From contig CM054158.1 in the NCBI GenBank assembly GCA_028751875.1, forward strand, positions 6,168,082-6,232,081: a DNA stretch of 64,000 nt. The letters run 5' to 3'. The DNA comes from Rapana venosa (lineage: Eukaryota; Mollusca; Gastropoda; Neogastropoda; Muricidae). Of the stretch, positions 10,740-21,890 are shown piece after piece. Each line of letters opens with the position of its first letter. Position 1 is the stretch's first letter. The notes below the pieces were generated by a model. It made no database searches. It worked only from the letters and a program-made list of their open reading frames with translations, and was not told the origin of the DNA. Both the position numbers and the translations under genes were made by a program.

Positions 10740-10890
10740 GCCTTATATACCCCACACACACAAAAATATCTATATCTATATATATATATAAATATTATAT
10801 ATTATAAAATAAAGAGAGAGAGAGAGAGAGAGAGAGAGGAGAAAAGAGAGAGAGAGACATACATACATACATACACACACACACATATAC
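10740..10890. repeat. (TA)n, (GA)n and (CATA)n microsatellites
   Basis: Consecutive simple repeats, ending one base before the donor of the transmembrane exon. Read on the minus strand they sit at the start of the intron. Confidence 0.9.
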
Positions 10891-10894
10891 TCAC

Positions 10895-11009
10895 GGAAAC
10901 AGATGACCCCCAAAATGACGGCAATAACCACGATCACCCCGATAACAATACCCACAATGCACCCAGTTCCACAGGGCGAGCCTTCCTTTTCTGGACACAC
11001 ACAGATACA
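10895..11009 (-). CDS. Host exon encoding a transmembrane helix
   Basis: A 115-nt exon on the minus strand. The acceptor has a strong pyrimidine tract (TTTTTTTCCTTGTTGAGTTGGCAG) and the donor is GTGAGT. In phase 0 it encodes a Cys-rich juxtamembrane piece, CICVCPEKEGSPCGTG, followed by a hydrophobic helix that includes GCIVGIVIGVIVVIAVILGV and ends ICF with one leftover base. The G-x3-G spacing (GIVIG) is common in helix pairing. The CxCxC start would fit the end of an EGF-like or other disulfide-rich ectodomain, giving a type I membrane protein; the family cannot be named. It is the best host coding signal in the window. Exons further 5' would lie at higher coordinates. Confidence 0.6.
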
Positions 11010-11280
11010 CTGCCAACTCAACAAGGAAAAAAAGCAACCTTTATTTTAATCAAACATCTGAAAAAGAAAAATAGCCACCCCAAAACCACTGGTTACTTAA
11101 CGGAAAATAGACGACCAATTATAGTGTCAGATGAACATCTGCAATTTTTTTTTTTAATAACAAAAAACCCCCGCAACTACTCTGCAAAGAAAGACACTGC
11201 CAAAAGGCCACAAAAAATTAATCAATTACCATAAACATCTGTAAGAAAACAACACGACGGACAAACATACACATACAACA

Positions 11281-11565
11281 TCAGTACTGACTCCACTCCC
11301 CCAGAAGTCCACTGGTTGAGACTAGGCCTATAAAATGAGGTCCTGTGTGCTCACAGAGCATCTCATGCACATGCCAAAAACCAGTTCTGCCTTTCAGAAA
11401 AATAGGCAATTTTGTACTGGTAGGCATGAATGATGAAATTGATTTTTTTAAAAACCAAAAAGAAACTTTGTGCATACAGGCGTCGTGTAGACGGACACCA
11501 TCCCTGAAGTTGGATTGCGGCTACCTTCATGTCTAAGTAGGTAAAAAAATGGCCACATAATATGC
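11281..11565 (+). mobile_element. SINE copy without tRNA head
   Basis: Same family as 3,365-3,712: GACTCCACTCCCCCAGAAGT, TGAGACTAGGCCTATAAAAT (drifted core), CAGAGCATCTCATGCACATG, then the 3' domain variant with GACACCATCCCTGAAGTTGG and AAAATGGCCACATA. The open frames at 11,281-11,584 are translations of it. Confidence 0.65.
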
Positions 11566-11639
11566 AATATATGGCCCAGGCCAAAAGCTGTGTCAGTTAC
11601 AGATGCCAGCTAACTGCCAAGGCCTACACTAAAACGTTG

Positions 11640-11955
11640 TTATGTTGTAAAATGTGTTGAGACTGCCTTTAGCCATGACAAGCTCTTAACATAACAACCC
11701 GCACTCTTCTTTGTTAAAGGAGAAAAAAAATCCTCTGAAGTCGGAGTATGGCTGCCTATTTGGCGAGGTACTTGAAAATAGTCATACACGCAAACTTCCA
11801 TCCGGTGTGCTTCTTAACTCACAGTGATTCCCAGGTGGGATGGGTGAGTTAGAGTGCACGTTCTGAGTGACCCCCAGAGTGTAAAGCTGGGGAACGCACA
11901 ACAACAACATATGCAATATCTCACCAGAGCTCTACCCACAGAACAAAGGCCAAAA
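11640..11955 (+). repeat. Dispersed repeat of unknown class (also at 26.2 and 57.8 kb)
   Basis: Contains CATGACAAGCTCTTAACAT, CTCTGAAGTCGGAGTATGGC and CCATCCGGTGTGCTTCTTAA. A homologous block occurs at about 26,220-26,400 (plus) and about 57,770-57,870 (minus). No promoter boxes or coding frame, so class is unknown. Confidence 0.55.
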
Positions 11956-12660
11956 AATCTATAGAGAAAGATACTGGTTACTGAACATGGAATAAACAAC
12001 CCATTGTGATAAAAATCTTATTTCAACAAAAAACAGAAATGGAAAAGACTTTTCTGGAAATGAAGTCAATTATAATACATTTTTGTAAAGAAAAAACTGC
12101 CAATGCAACGCACAAAAAACAACCAATTATAACAAACATATAAAGAAGCAAAAAAAGCACAACTTCATTCAAAATTACCAAAATAATATACATATGCAAA
12201 GAAAAACACCAACTGAACATAAAAATAAATGAAAAATGATAACCATCTGTTCGAAGTTATGTTTTCACTTGAAGATGACACTGGTCCTGAATTTTCCTCA
12301 TCTCGCATATCTGGGGTACCCTATTGACAATCAGTAGTTTGTTCTTTAGTTCAATTCATCACAGTAAAGGTAACAACATAACGTTACATCCTGATGATGA
12401 TGGTAATTATGATGATCAATCATTCCTGTATATTACATTAATTACAAAATATTGCTTGAACAATCCACAGCACTGTTCACATCTTTTGTTCTAGAACATA
12501 AACATGCAGACTAACCCACATTACAAACACACACACCAGCATACTCAAATGAAATAATTCAACGCCGACAGAACATTTCACAGATTAAGTGAGAGTGATT
12601 TCCAATTTTTTTGGCACAGTCTTCTTCTTCTCTCGTTTGATTTTAGACCATCAGATGTGT
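11955..12660. other. Non-coding stretch
   Basis: AT-rich sequence without a supported feature. It lies between candidate exons and may be intronic. Confidence 0.5.
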
Positions 12661-12677
12661 CAGGGAAAATAAAGGCT

Positions 12678-12767
12678 CTAAGTCCTTTCCAGCTCCTCTC
12701 GTGGGCCGTACAGCTTGGTGTGCAGGGTTCTCTCCGTCGTCAGCCACACAATCTTCTTCCTCAGGTT
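12678..12767 (-). CDS. Exon-like open segment, 90 nt
   Basis: Minus strand: TTTCACTTTACCAG acts as an acceptor before 90 nt that read NLRKKIVWLTTERTLHTKLY then GPREELERT and TAG. A second phase is also open and acidic (EEEDCVADDGENPAHQAVRP). It could be a terminal exon of another transcript or an exon of the same gene read in the second phase. Two open phases weaken the case, and no partner exon was identified. Confidence 0.22.
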   Translation of the reverse strand, partial: NLRKKIVWLTTERTLHTKLYGPREELERT

Positions 12768-12859
12768 CTGGTAAAGTGAAACTTTTGAGGAGATGTCTTT
12801 TACTTTTCCCTACTTTTTTTTTTCTTTCTTTCTTCTTTCACATGCTTGTTTTTTGTTCA

Positions 12860-12891
<32 letters not shown>

Positions 12892-12922
12892 CTCACCCCC
12901 CCCCCCCCCCCCCCCCCCCCCC
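12860..12922. repeat. Two poly-C runs
   Basis: C runs at 12,860-12,888 (29) and 12,896-12,922 (27) within a pyrimidine-rich tract extending to about 13,160. The poly-Pro open frames are artefacts. Confidence 0.9.
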
Positions 12923-13316
12923 TTCCTGTCATTATACCTTTATGTGTTGATTTTTTTTCTGACTTGTTTGTTCATGGCTTTTGCTTTTGCTACTTCTTTA
13001 AAAACTATTTTCTACAAATTATTTATTTTCTTTCTTGTGTATACGTTTTTTCCCCCCTTTTTTTCCCATGTAAGTTCAATCTCTCTCTCTCTCATCCCCC
13101 CTCCCCTTTTTTTCCTTCTTGTCTTCTTACTGCTTGTCCACCTTTTTTTCTTTATGCAGTAGATAAGCTGGTTCAACTTACAGCAACATAGGTAGGAGAA
13201 GAAAAAAAAAAAGGGGGGGGGGGGGAAGGAAGGGGGCAGAGATGTGGGGAGATGGGGGCGAGTTGTTTCTCACTATGTCCAATGTCAACTTCCAGGCAGA
13301 CATGCTAGTTTATGTA

Positions 13317-13670
13317 GTTCTTACTACTACTACTACTAATACATGGAATTTATATAGCGCTATATCTTGCAGAAAACAAATCAAAGCGCTTTCATTCAAC
13401 CTATGCAATCACATGCAGCCAGTTACAATTAATAGGGTTTTTAAAAAAATTCTAATGTATGCACACACGCTCGCTCGCTCGTTCACACGCATGCACACAC
13501 ACACACACACACCCACACAAAGGTTGTACACTCCAGCAGGGTGATGGGGTTTTGGCTGTAGAGGGCAGGGACAAAAATGAAATGGAACAAGAGAGGAGAA
13601 TCTTAGGTTTGAAATAAATGTGTCTTGAGGCCGGATTTAAAAGCGTCATAAGGCTTTTGGTGAATATAAT
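13317..13670 (-). mobile_element. L2 LINE 3' end, 5'-truncated
   Basis: On the minus strand it starts in the last codons of ORF2: SLMTLLNPASRHIYFKPKIL matches LLMTLLNPASKHIYFKSKTL of the 4,400-5,600 copy read in the same offset frame. The shared 3' UTR with (TG)n, AAGCGCTTTGATTTG and ATAGCGCTATATAAATTCCA follows, ending in (TAG)n at 13,320-13,338. Confidence 0.75.
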
Positions 13671-13865
13671 ATCCAGGTGGAAGATCAAATATTCATGTTA
13701 AAAGAAATCAAATTCATATCGGAGTTCAGTAAAATGTAGAAACATTGCACCATTCAGCATATGTTTCCTCCAGTTTTCTCTTCGTTTTTTTAATATTATA
13801 TGTTGCTCATTTTTTAAAAATGTTCAACCCACATATCAAAAATATATGATATAGCATTTATCACA

Positions 13866-14215
13866 GAATCTGGGAGACAGGATAGTCTAGTGGTTAGAGC
13901 ACTGCACTCGTGATCTGATGGCCCAGGATCAAGCCACCACTGAGGCACTGCTTAAGGGGATTTTTCCTGTGGTATTAACAACAATATTGACTCCACTTTC
14001 CCAAAAGTCCTTCCAATGAGGCAATAAAGCTAAACCAAGGTCCCATGTACAAACACATGCAGAACATCCTGCACACACATTAAACACCTGTTCCACCTTT
14101 AAGAAGAGTAGGCCACTGTGTGCTGGTAGGCGCATGACAAAATTGTAAAAATAATTTTTTTTTTTTAAAGTATGCACATTGGTGAACCTCAGAGCTCTGG
14201 CCAAGGACAGGGAAG
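13866..14215 (+). mobile_element. tRNA-derived SINE copy
   Basis: Head TAGTCTAGTGGTTAGAGCAC (A box) and CCCAGGATCAAGCC (decayed B box), then the family core (AAAGTCCTTCCAATGAGGC, AACCAAGGTCCCATGT, AAGAAGAGTAGGCCACTGTG). A reverse-oriented ACCTCAGAGCTCTGG 3' domain ends it near 14,215. Confidence 0.7.
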
Positions 14216-15240
14216 AAAACATGGAATCCTTCACCCCCCCCCCCCCCCCCACCCCCATTGTTTTTCCCATTTCGCCTTCCTTTCAGCTTTCTTCCCTTTA
14301 CTTTGAATTGGTTCAATAAAACTCCTTTGTTTAATGATTTTCTTTCATGGTTTACAGAATTTCATTTAATAAAGATGTCACAACAACACGAGCATAACCT
14401 TGCCAGAACAACAAGTACACTTGCGACTGTCATGTCCTAATTTACATACACGCATCGCAAAGGATGACAGTACTTTTGCAACTGATGACTTAATTCATAC
14501 TATCATTAACAATTGCATGTATGCTTGTAAAGTAACTGAATGAGTGTAATGAGAATCATAATTTCAATTGATCAAGCAACCAACAGGTCTGTTTGATTGC
14601 TGTTCAAGAGGATGTATACAAAAATAAAGGATTGCAAAAATAAACTGGAAAGGTGATCAAACCATAAAAATAATAACAACTGCATCAAGAAGAAAAAGAA
14701 ACAAAATGAAAACGTGGAGGAGGAGGGTAGATCAGAAAAAGTAGGCAAAGAAAGAGAGAGAAGGGCAAGCTTACGTATACTGCATGGGGGGTACTAATGC
14801 ATCAGAATACTGTCCAAGACATCATCCTTCTTTTCCTGGAATTATATTCCTGTTCATACCACCTTTTTGGTCATTCGAACCATAGGTAGACTGCCACTTC
14901 CTTGATATTCATGTAGAAATAGAATCGTAAGTGGGAAATTCTTTTCCTACTTTGCTTGAATAACGACACTGTTAAGACTTAATCCTTTTCTTCCTGTCAC
15001 CTCCTTATCCATTTCCTGCCTTCTTGGTCCATTCTCCTGCCTTTTATTCAGGAGAAAGACTTATAAAATAACACTTCTCTTCCACGCTGATGTCAGATGC
15101 ACTGGGCCTCACTTGTCCACTGTTTCTCCCTTTCTATTTTTGGCACAAAAGGGAGGGTTTCCTTCAGGCTAGGAGGAATCTGGCAGAGTTTATTGATGGT
15201 CTAAGTGTTCCACTCCTCTTGCCAGAGGGACTGCCTTTGA
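14216..15240. other. Non-coding stretch
   Basis: Poly-C at 14,235-14,250, otherwise no repeat copy or gene supported. A weak donor-like GTAAGC on the minus strand near 14,770 has an open YSDALVPPMQY upstream, which is not enough to call an exon. Confidence 0.45.
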
Positions 15241-15418
15241 CCTGTGTGTGATTGTGTGTGTGTGTGTATGTGTGTGTGTGTGTGTATGTGTGTGTGTGTG
15301 TGTATGTGTGTGTGTGTATGTGTGTGTATGTATGTATGTATGTGTGTGTGTATGTGTGTGTGTATGTGTTTGTATGTGTGGTGTGTGTGTGTGTATGTGT
15401 GTGTGTGTGTGTGTATGA
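15241..15418. repeat. (TG)n/(TATG)n microsatellite, ~178 bp
   Basis: Long interrupted TG repeat with TATG variants. Both-strand open frames (His-Thr and Cys-Val repeats) are artefacts. Confidence 0.95.
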
Positions 15419-15459
15419 CATTCATTTTTAGGTTTTAAGTCTAGGTATATGGTAAAGAT

Positions 15460-16490
15460 GAATTTGTACAGCATCAATGCAAACCTGATCAGAGTCATCA
15501 AACAGCTGTACAGCGAGGCCACCAGTGCAGTGTACTACAACAACATTGGAGAATGGTTTCGAACAACAGTTGGAGTAAGGCAGGGCTGTCTACTCTCACC
15601 CACTCTTTTCAACATCTTCCTTGAGAGAATCATGGCTGAAGCACTGGAACATCATGAAGGATCAGTCAGCATTGGTGGCAGAACGATCACAAACCTCCGT
15701 TTCGCAGATGACATTGATGGAATAGCAGGATCAGAAAAAGAGCTTGCCAGCTAACAGAACACTAAATAAGGCCTCCAAAACATACGGCTGGAATCAGTGC
15801 AGAGAGACCAAATGATGACTAATAACACAACGGCATTAGCATGATATCAGGGTTAATGACCAGAAGCTGGAAACAGTTAAAAGCTTTCAAGTACCGGGGA
15901 AAGCCATTGTATCAGACCAGGGATCCAAGCCAGAAGTAGTATGCAGGATGCACAGACAATAAAGCACTGTCAAAACTAAACACCATCTGGAGATAAAAAT
16001 ATCTCACTTATCTCCAAGATCAGACTAATACGCTCCTTGTCATATCCATATATCGTATGCCTGTGAATCATGGCCCCTGACTGCAGATTTGGAGAGAAGA
16101 GTACAGGCGGGGGGAGATGAGATGCTTTCGGGGACTCCTTGGCATCTCTACAAAGACCACACAAGAACAAAAGCGTACAAAACAGAATCCAGCAAACATT
16201 GGACCTATGAGAACCTTTCTAACGATCGTGAAAAAGCGTAAACTTAAATGGTTATGGGCATGTCACAAGATCCAAAGGACTTGCAAAGACAGTTTTACAA
16301 GGCACTGTCCAAGGAAGAAGAAGAGGCAGACCAAGGAAGAGCTGGGAGGATAACATCAGCGAATGGACAGGCCTAGAACTCAACAAAACCCTGAGAAAGG
16401 CAGAACAGAGAAAGGAATGGAGGGAACTGGTTGTTGAGTCTTTGAGGGTGCCCCCACGGTCGTCAGACTACGGGACAGATAGATAGATAG
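15460..16490 (+). pseudogene. LINE fragment (RTE-like group, family with (GATA)n tail)
   Basis: Clean at the start: LIRVIKQLYSEATSAVYYNN, then GEWFRTTVGVRQGCLLSPTL (motif B), FLERIMAEALEHHEGSVSIG and NLRFADDIDGIAG with an intact catalytic FADD box. It then decays through several frameshifts; recognisable islands are SFKYRG near 15,885, MRCFRGLLGIS at 16,117 and TIVKKRKLKW near 16,225. The 3' end is a short (GATA)n at 16,478-16,493. Two poorer pieces of the same family lie at 29.9-30.9 kb. Confidence 0.75.
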
Positions 16491-16664
16491 ATATGGTAAA
16501 GGACACCTAGCAATCTGTACAAACCCTGTAATATGAACTACATTTAAAGACTGTAATTAATGAAACTTGATGATTAATACTTATCATGATGTGATTCAAA
16601 AACAGGTAAATTCTGATCACCGATGAATATGTATGTCAATGATCAGAAGTAATCTTGTGCACAG

Positions 16665-16985
16665 ACTGGGAGCATGATAGCCTAATGCTTAGAGTGTTGA
16701 GCTCGAGATCTGAGGTTGTGGGTTTAAGCCTGAAAGAGTTCCAGGAAAAAGACCTTGTAAACCATCAAACTGGTGACAAGGGGGATTGGCATCCACACTA
16801 CTGGCCACAGCTGGCCTGTTCTTCTAGGAAAGGATTCTCATGGTGTGTGAAAGATGTTATGCATGTGCTTATAACTGGTGCCTCAGTTTACAGACTCATC
16901 CAAAGGACCTGCAAGGGAATGGAGTGGGAACCATTGCAAAACTCCAGAGGAAAAATCCCTCAGACACTGAGGTCAAAAGATCAGT
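16665..16985. repeat. SINE-like composite
   Basis: A tRNA-head-like stretch (ATAGCCTAATGCTTAGAGTG, then GTGGGTTTAAGCC) is followed at about 16,840-16,935 by reverse-oriented SINE core sequence (AAAGATGTTATGCATGTGCT, GCCTCAGTTTACAGACTCAT). Heavily diverged. Confidence 0.45.
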
Positions 16986-17021
16986 AGCAACTCAAACACA
17001 TATTATATCCTCAAATAAGAA

Positions 17022-17400
17022 GGAAGGTAGCAGGACGGTTAATCTGTTCACCTGCCTAACAAGTATACCATGAGATTCTGGGTTCGATTCCCGGCCTTGC
17101 CCTTTCTCTCAGTTTGACAAGAAAATCAAACTGACTGTTTTAAAAGTCCTTCTGATGACACTTCAACCGAGGCCCCATGCGCGAATGCACACAAAACATC
17201 TGTGTGTATACGCATTAAAAACCTGTTCTGCCTTTCAGAAACGTATGCCATTGAGCTGAGTGATTGACAAAACTTTTTTTTTTTAATGCATGCACATAGG
17301 TGTCATGTTTACTACATTAGACACCATCCCCAACATCGGATTACTACCTCAACAGTGGGAAGAAAAATGGTCGCATAGGTAAAACTCTCACCATTTGTTA
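17022..17400 (+). mobile_element. tRNA-derived SINE copy
   Basis: Head GGTAGCAGGACGGTTAATCT with a good B box GGGTTCGATTCCC at about 17,080-17,092; core AAAAGTCCTTCTGATGACAC and CAACCGAGGCCCCATG; a (T)n; then the 3' domain (GACACCATCCCCAACATCGG, ACTCTCACCATTTG). The head differs from the 3,365 copy but matches the copy at 54,316-54,676, so the family has at least two head variants. Confidence 0.7.
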
Positions 17401-17715
17401 ACCTTGAAGCTGTAGATGAGGAAGGAAGAAAAGAAGTCCTCAAATTACTCCATTGACATGTTTGCCCTGAGCAAGTCTATTGGCAGTACGTACTGCCTGC
17501 CTGCCTGCCTGCTGGTTGGGTTTTTTAAGGGGAGGGGCAAGCATAAGCCTTAAGAGAAACTGTGGATGGGGAAAGAGAACTTTATGCATATGCCAATATG
17601 TCAACAACAACAAAAATTTAAAGATTTTTTTGGTACAAAAAAGGAAAACAGATTTGTTATCAAATGTACACCACAGATGGGACTGCAATGATACATACAC
17701 ACAATTACAAATATA
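17400..17715. other. Non-coding stretch
   Basis: A short (CTGC)n at about 17,494-17,512; otherwise nothing supported. Confidence 0.5.
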
Positions 17716-17806
17716 TAATAATAATAATAATAAATGGAATTTATATAGCGCTATATCTTGCAAAAAACAAATCAAAGCTCCCATAGCCTTCATATATAGG
17801 TGTATG

Positions 17807-17880
<74 letters not shown>
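17715..17880 (-). mobile_element. L2 LINE 3' tail fragment plus (TA)n
   Basis: Plus strand reads (AAT)n, TGGAATTTATATAGCGCTAT and CTTGCAAAAAACAAATCAAA, the reverse of the L2 3' end, immediately followed by a 65-bp (TA)n at 17,812-17,876. Confidence 0.65.
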
Positions 17881-18605
17881 CCATGAGGAAGTACGGGTGT
17901 TGATTCTTCCACACCTACAAAAAGAAACAAAAATGATCACTAGAATCCTGCAAAGACCAGGGACAGACTGAGTAAAAAATAATAATCATAGAGACATACC
18001 ATGATCAAGGGGAGACTGAGTAGATGTAGACTGTAGCACAGTTGTAAGATGCTCGGTGCTTGAACTTGAACTTGAACTGCTTGTCACTTGCCTGTCTGAA
18101 ATGGTTTATTTCCAGTCATTTCCTCTTCTGTAATGTCTCTTTTATTTTTTCCATTGCAACTAACTATACATCAAATAATAAATCTGTAAACTGTTTAATG
18201 CAAAGTGAGCTGGCTTGACTTGATCATATTAAGTTAGCCATGCAGATAACAGGCTTTTTTTTGTTTTTTACAGAACCATTCTTCGAAAGCTTGCAAGACT
18301 CTGTTGGTTCTTTTAAGCATGCTCTATCCTACTCTACTCCTCTCCCTCCTGTATCTTACTTCCAAATGATACCATCAAGCTGCTAGGGTATCTCTTGTGT
18401 TGAAGGGCGCCTCAAACTAGTTCTGAAGCAGTACTTTCTCCCTAAGTAATAGTAGCCCTCCGTTGATCAAGTTTGATCATGGATATACGTCCTGGTTGTC
18501 ATGTCTGTTCGATTGAGGCTTGTGGCTGTAGAGAGCTATGTGGGAAAAACAATCTCTGTCACAAAAGTCGCATTTGTGTGTGGTCTCTAGTCTGTTGTTG
18601 GAGAG
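17880..18605. other. Non-coding stretch
   Basis: AT-rich; no supported coding or repeat feature. Its end at about 18,605 is the 5' boundary of the next LINE. Confidence 0.45.
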
Positions 18606-21345
18606 ACAGTGCTGTACAGTGGTAGAGATGACAACCAACACCATGAGGGAGTAGCCATTATCATGAAGAAAGGAATGGAGAAGTGCCTGATGGAGTGGAA
18701 ACCTATCAACAGCAGGATGATGAAGATAAGAATGAAAAGTAAACATGCTAATACCACAATCATACAGTGCTATGCACCAACCAACGACAGTGGAGAAGAA
18801 AACAAAGATACATTTTATGAAAAAATTTTACAGGCTGAAATGGAAAAACACACCAAACCATGACATGGGATAGTGATGGGTGACCTAATGCAAAAGTCAG
18901 AAAAGAAAAACACAAACTTAGAAAGAGCCATGGGAAAGAAGGATGTGGCAGCATAAATGACAACGGAGAAAAGATTGGGGGGAATTCTGCTTTGACAAAC
19001 AAACCTGGCCATTGGAGGGACACTATTGCACACCCTGAGATCCACAAGCTTACCTGGTGTTCCCCAATGGAAGAGACAAAAACCGACCCGACCCACCTGA
19101 TGATCAATGGGACATGGGGGAAAGATTGCTCCTAGATGTAAAAGTAAGGAGAGAGCCGATGTTGGCAGTGATCCACCACCTTGTCACTGCAACCCTAAAA
19201 GTGAAGCTGAGAAAAAATGGATCTGGGAAACCAAGACAACAACATTTTGATGGGGGAAAAGCTGCGCAAACCAAAGTAAAGAGTGCTTTAAACCCTCCAG
19301 CTCAAAACACAAGTTCCAAGCACTGGTGGATACTGAAAATACCACACCCTGGGGACCGACTAATATAAACACCATGTGGAAACATTCAGGACAGCCTCCC
19401 ACAAGCCAGTGAAAGTGCCTAGGACAAAGACAGAGGAAGAGAAAAAAGGGGGATTTACAGCAGACACCTGGCAAGCCATCGAGAACAGGAGAGAACTGAA
19501 GAAGAAAATCTTGAGACAAAGTCAGAGCGGGATGAGAGAGAGGTAACAAACAACAGTACAGAGAAGCAAACCAAACTGTGAAAAAGAATGACAAGAACAG
19601 ACAAGCGTACCTACATGGATGATATTGCAAGACAAGCAGAGGAGGCCGCCGCAAAGGGAAGGGAAGGACAGGGGTATAAGATTACCAAGAAATGTTCAAA
19701 ATTGGCAAGTACCGGGGCAAATACCGAAAAACCCAAACCTAGATAAACAAGGCCAAATACTTATCACAGAAGCAAACAAGATGGGAAGATGGGCCCGAAC
19801 ATTTCAGCAAGTTCTCAAACAGACCACCACCAATGGGAAGAGGCAGATGTACAAGATCCTGATCCCAATCTCAATGTGAAAGCCCCCCCAGAAAGAAGAG
19901 ATTAAGCGCAATCGCTCTCCAGAATGGAAAAGCCCCTGCCCCGGACCCCTCACACAGAACTTTTCAGGCAGATCCAGAGTTTCATCTAAAGTTCTACAGC
20001 CACTCTTTCAGTATATGGGAGGAGAAAAGCTACCAGCCGATTGGCCAGAAGGAGTTCATCGTGAAGGGTCCCAAAGAAGGAGCCCGAACAATTGTAACAC
20101 TGGAGAGGAATCACTCTGGCTATCTGTTCCCAGCAAGATTCTGGCAAAGGTTCATCATTCGGACGAATCTCAGAGGCAGTGACCAACAACTCAGAAAGGG
20201 AACAGCAGGTTTCCGACCAGAAGAAGATGCATAGACCAGATCTTCACCCTGCGCAACATCATCGAACAGTGCACGGAATGGCAGGGGACAGCTGTATATC
20301 CACTTCGAGATTTTGAAAAAGCCCTTTGACAGCATCATCAAGAAAGTGTATGGCGCATACTCCGAGCATATGGAATTCCACAGGAGTTTATCCAAGTCAT
20401 TAAGAAAATTCTACAACAACTTCACGTGCAGAGTAGGAAACAGCAAAAACCAGTTTCAGAGTTACAAACCGGCGTCAGACAAAGGTGCCCCATGTCGCAC
20501 TACTCTTCAACCTGAACAATGATTGGGTGATGAGACAGTCAACAGCTGACCAGTCACGGGGCATCAGATGGACCCCCTTTTCAACGCTTGAAGAACCCAG
20601 ATTTTGCGATGATCTGGCACTGCTCTCACAAAACCCACCATCACATTCAAGAGAAGACATCCGTCTCAGCGCTTTGCACAGCAAGTAGGCCTGAAAATCA
20701 GTCAGAAGAAGACAGAGGGGATGACACTGAAGTTCAGAACCCCTCACTGGTCACAGTGAATGGGGAAAATTTACCAACAACTGAGAGTTCACGTACCTCG
20801 GGAGCACTGTTAGGCATGACGGCGGAGCAGGCAGCGACATCAAGAACCGGATTAGCAAAGCAAGAAATGCTTACAAAAATCTGAACAATGTGTGGAAATC
20901 GTCCCAGTACAGCACCAGGACCAAACTAAGACTATACCGGAGCTGTGTACTTTCCACCCTTTTGTACGGCTCGGAGTGCTGGAGGATGACTGAGAGTGAC
21001 CTCGACAAACTATCCACATTCCACACGAAGAATCTCAGAAGAATCTTGCGCGGTGCAACCAGGAAAGCATGGACAACATCATCATGCATAGGCGATGGGG
21101 ATGGATAGGGCATATCTGCCATCGAGCAGATGGAAACATCGCCCGAACAGCCCTCCACTGGACGCCAGAGGGAAAACGCAAATGAGGACGACCCAAGAAC
21201 ACTTGGCGTCGGACTGTCGAAACAGAGCTGAAGACCTTCCAACATACCTGAGGAAACATTTGGAAGCTGGCCCAGGATAGAAAGGAGTGGAGAACATTTG
21301 TTGCTGCCCTACGTGCCAATAAGGCACAAAGGCATTGATGATGAT
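18606..21345 (+). pseudogene. Long LINE (RTE-like group): endonuclease to 3' tail, decayed
   Basis: About 2.7 kb, 5'-truncated within the APE endonuclease. First readable block is LYSGRDDNQHHEGVAIIMKK, then TTIIQCYAPTNDSGEE (the QxYAPT strand of the domain), GDL and HHLVTATLKVKLRKNG. The RT follows with stops: a decayed DFEKAFDSI block near 20,310, TGVRQRCPMS near 20,465, and PRFCDDLALLSQ near 20,600, where the FADD box has become FCDD. Near the end SSQYSTRTKLRLYRSCVLST, LLYGSECWRM and FHTKNLRRIL are well kept, then TPEGKRK, NTWRRTVETE and EWRTFVAALRA. It ends in a short (GAT)n at about 21,333. The copy at 56,144-57,432 is the same family and much better preserved. Confidence 0.8.
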
Positions 21346-21584
21346 GGTCTAGTCTGTTGGAGTTGCTGCATTCCTTTCTGTGGGCCCTTTTTTCTACCTA
21401 TGTGTTCATCAGCTTCTCTTCCCCTGACTTGCGGTGTTGGTTCAGAGTGCTTCCCCACCTCATGCAGTCAGCTGCAAGGTCCTCCCTGGACTCAGAGGAT
21501 CCCGTAGTTTTGAAACAATACTTTATCTCACATCACTTAACATTCGTATCTTTATGAGTGGATTTTTTGTTTGTTTTGTTCCTT

Positions 21585-21890
21585 GGCTAGAGCTCCGAAG
21601 TACACCAATGGTGAGATTTTGCCCATGAAGGAAGACATAATCTGACTTCGGGGATGTATGCTGGGAATGTATGTGTTTCCATGACCCACAGAACACTGAC
21701 ATGAATCACAGGATCTTTAACATGCATATTTAATCTTCTGAGTGAATACACTTGTAGGTCTTGGGAGATCGTAGACATCCCCATCCTTAATTTGCCAGTC
21801 ACCACCAAGATTCAAACCCACGACTTCATGGACCCATGGGATTGCAGTAAAACAGGAGTGTCAAGAGCTACTGACTGTTGGCAAAACAAA
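21585..21890 (-). mobile_element. SINE-like repeat, reverse orientation
   Basis: Plus strand begins with the 3' domain (GAGCTCCGAAGTACACCAAT) and ends with a reversed B-box-like GATTCAAACCCAC near 21,810, i.e. GTGGGTTTGAATC on the minus strand. A similar block is at about 29,590-29,765. Confidence 0.5.

Noticed and set aside
12701..13191. Open frames rich in Pro, Phe and Leu
   Set aside because: Poly-C and T-rich tracts; low-complexity artefacts.
14750..14800. Exon-like YSDALVPPMQY segment before GTAAGC on the minus strand
   Set aside because: Non-optimal donor, poor pyrimidine tract and no phase partner; too weak to call.
15164..15522. Several overlapping open frames on both strands
   Set aside because: They translate a (TG)n/(CA)n microsatellite into His-Thr or Cys-Val repeats.
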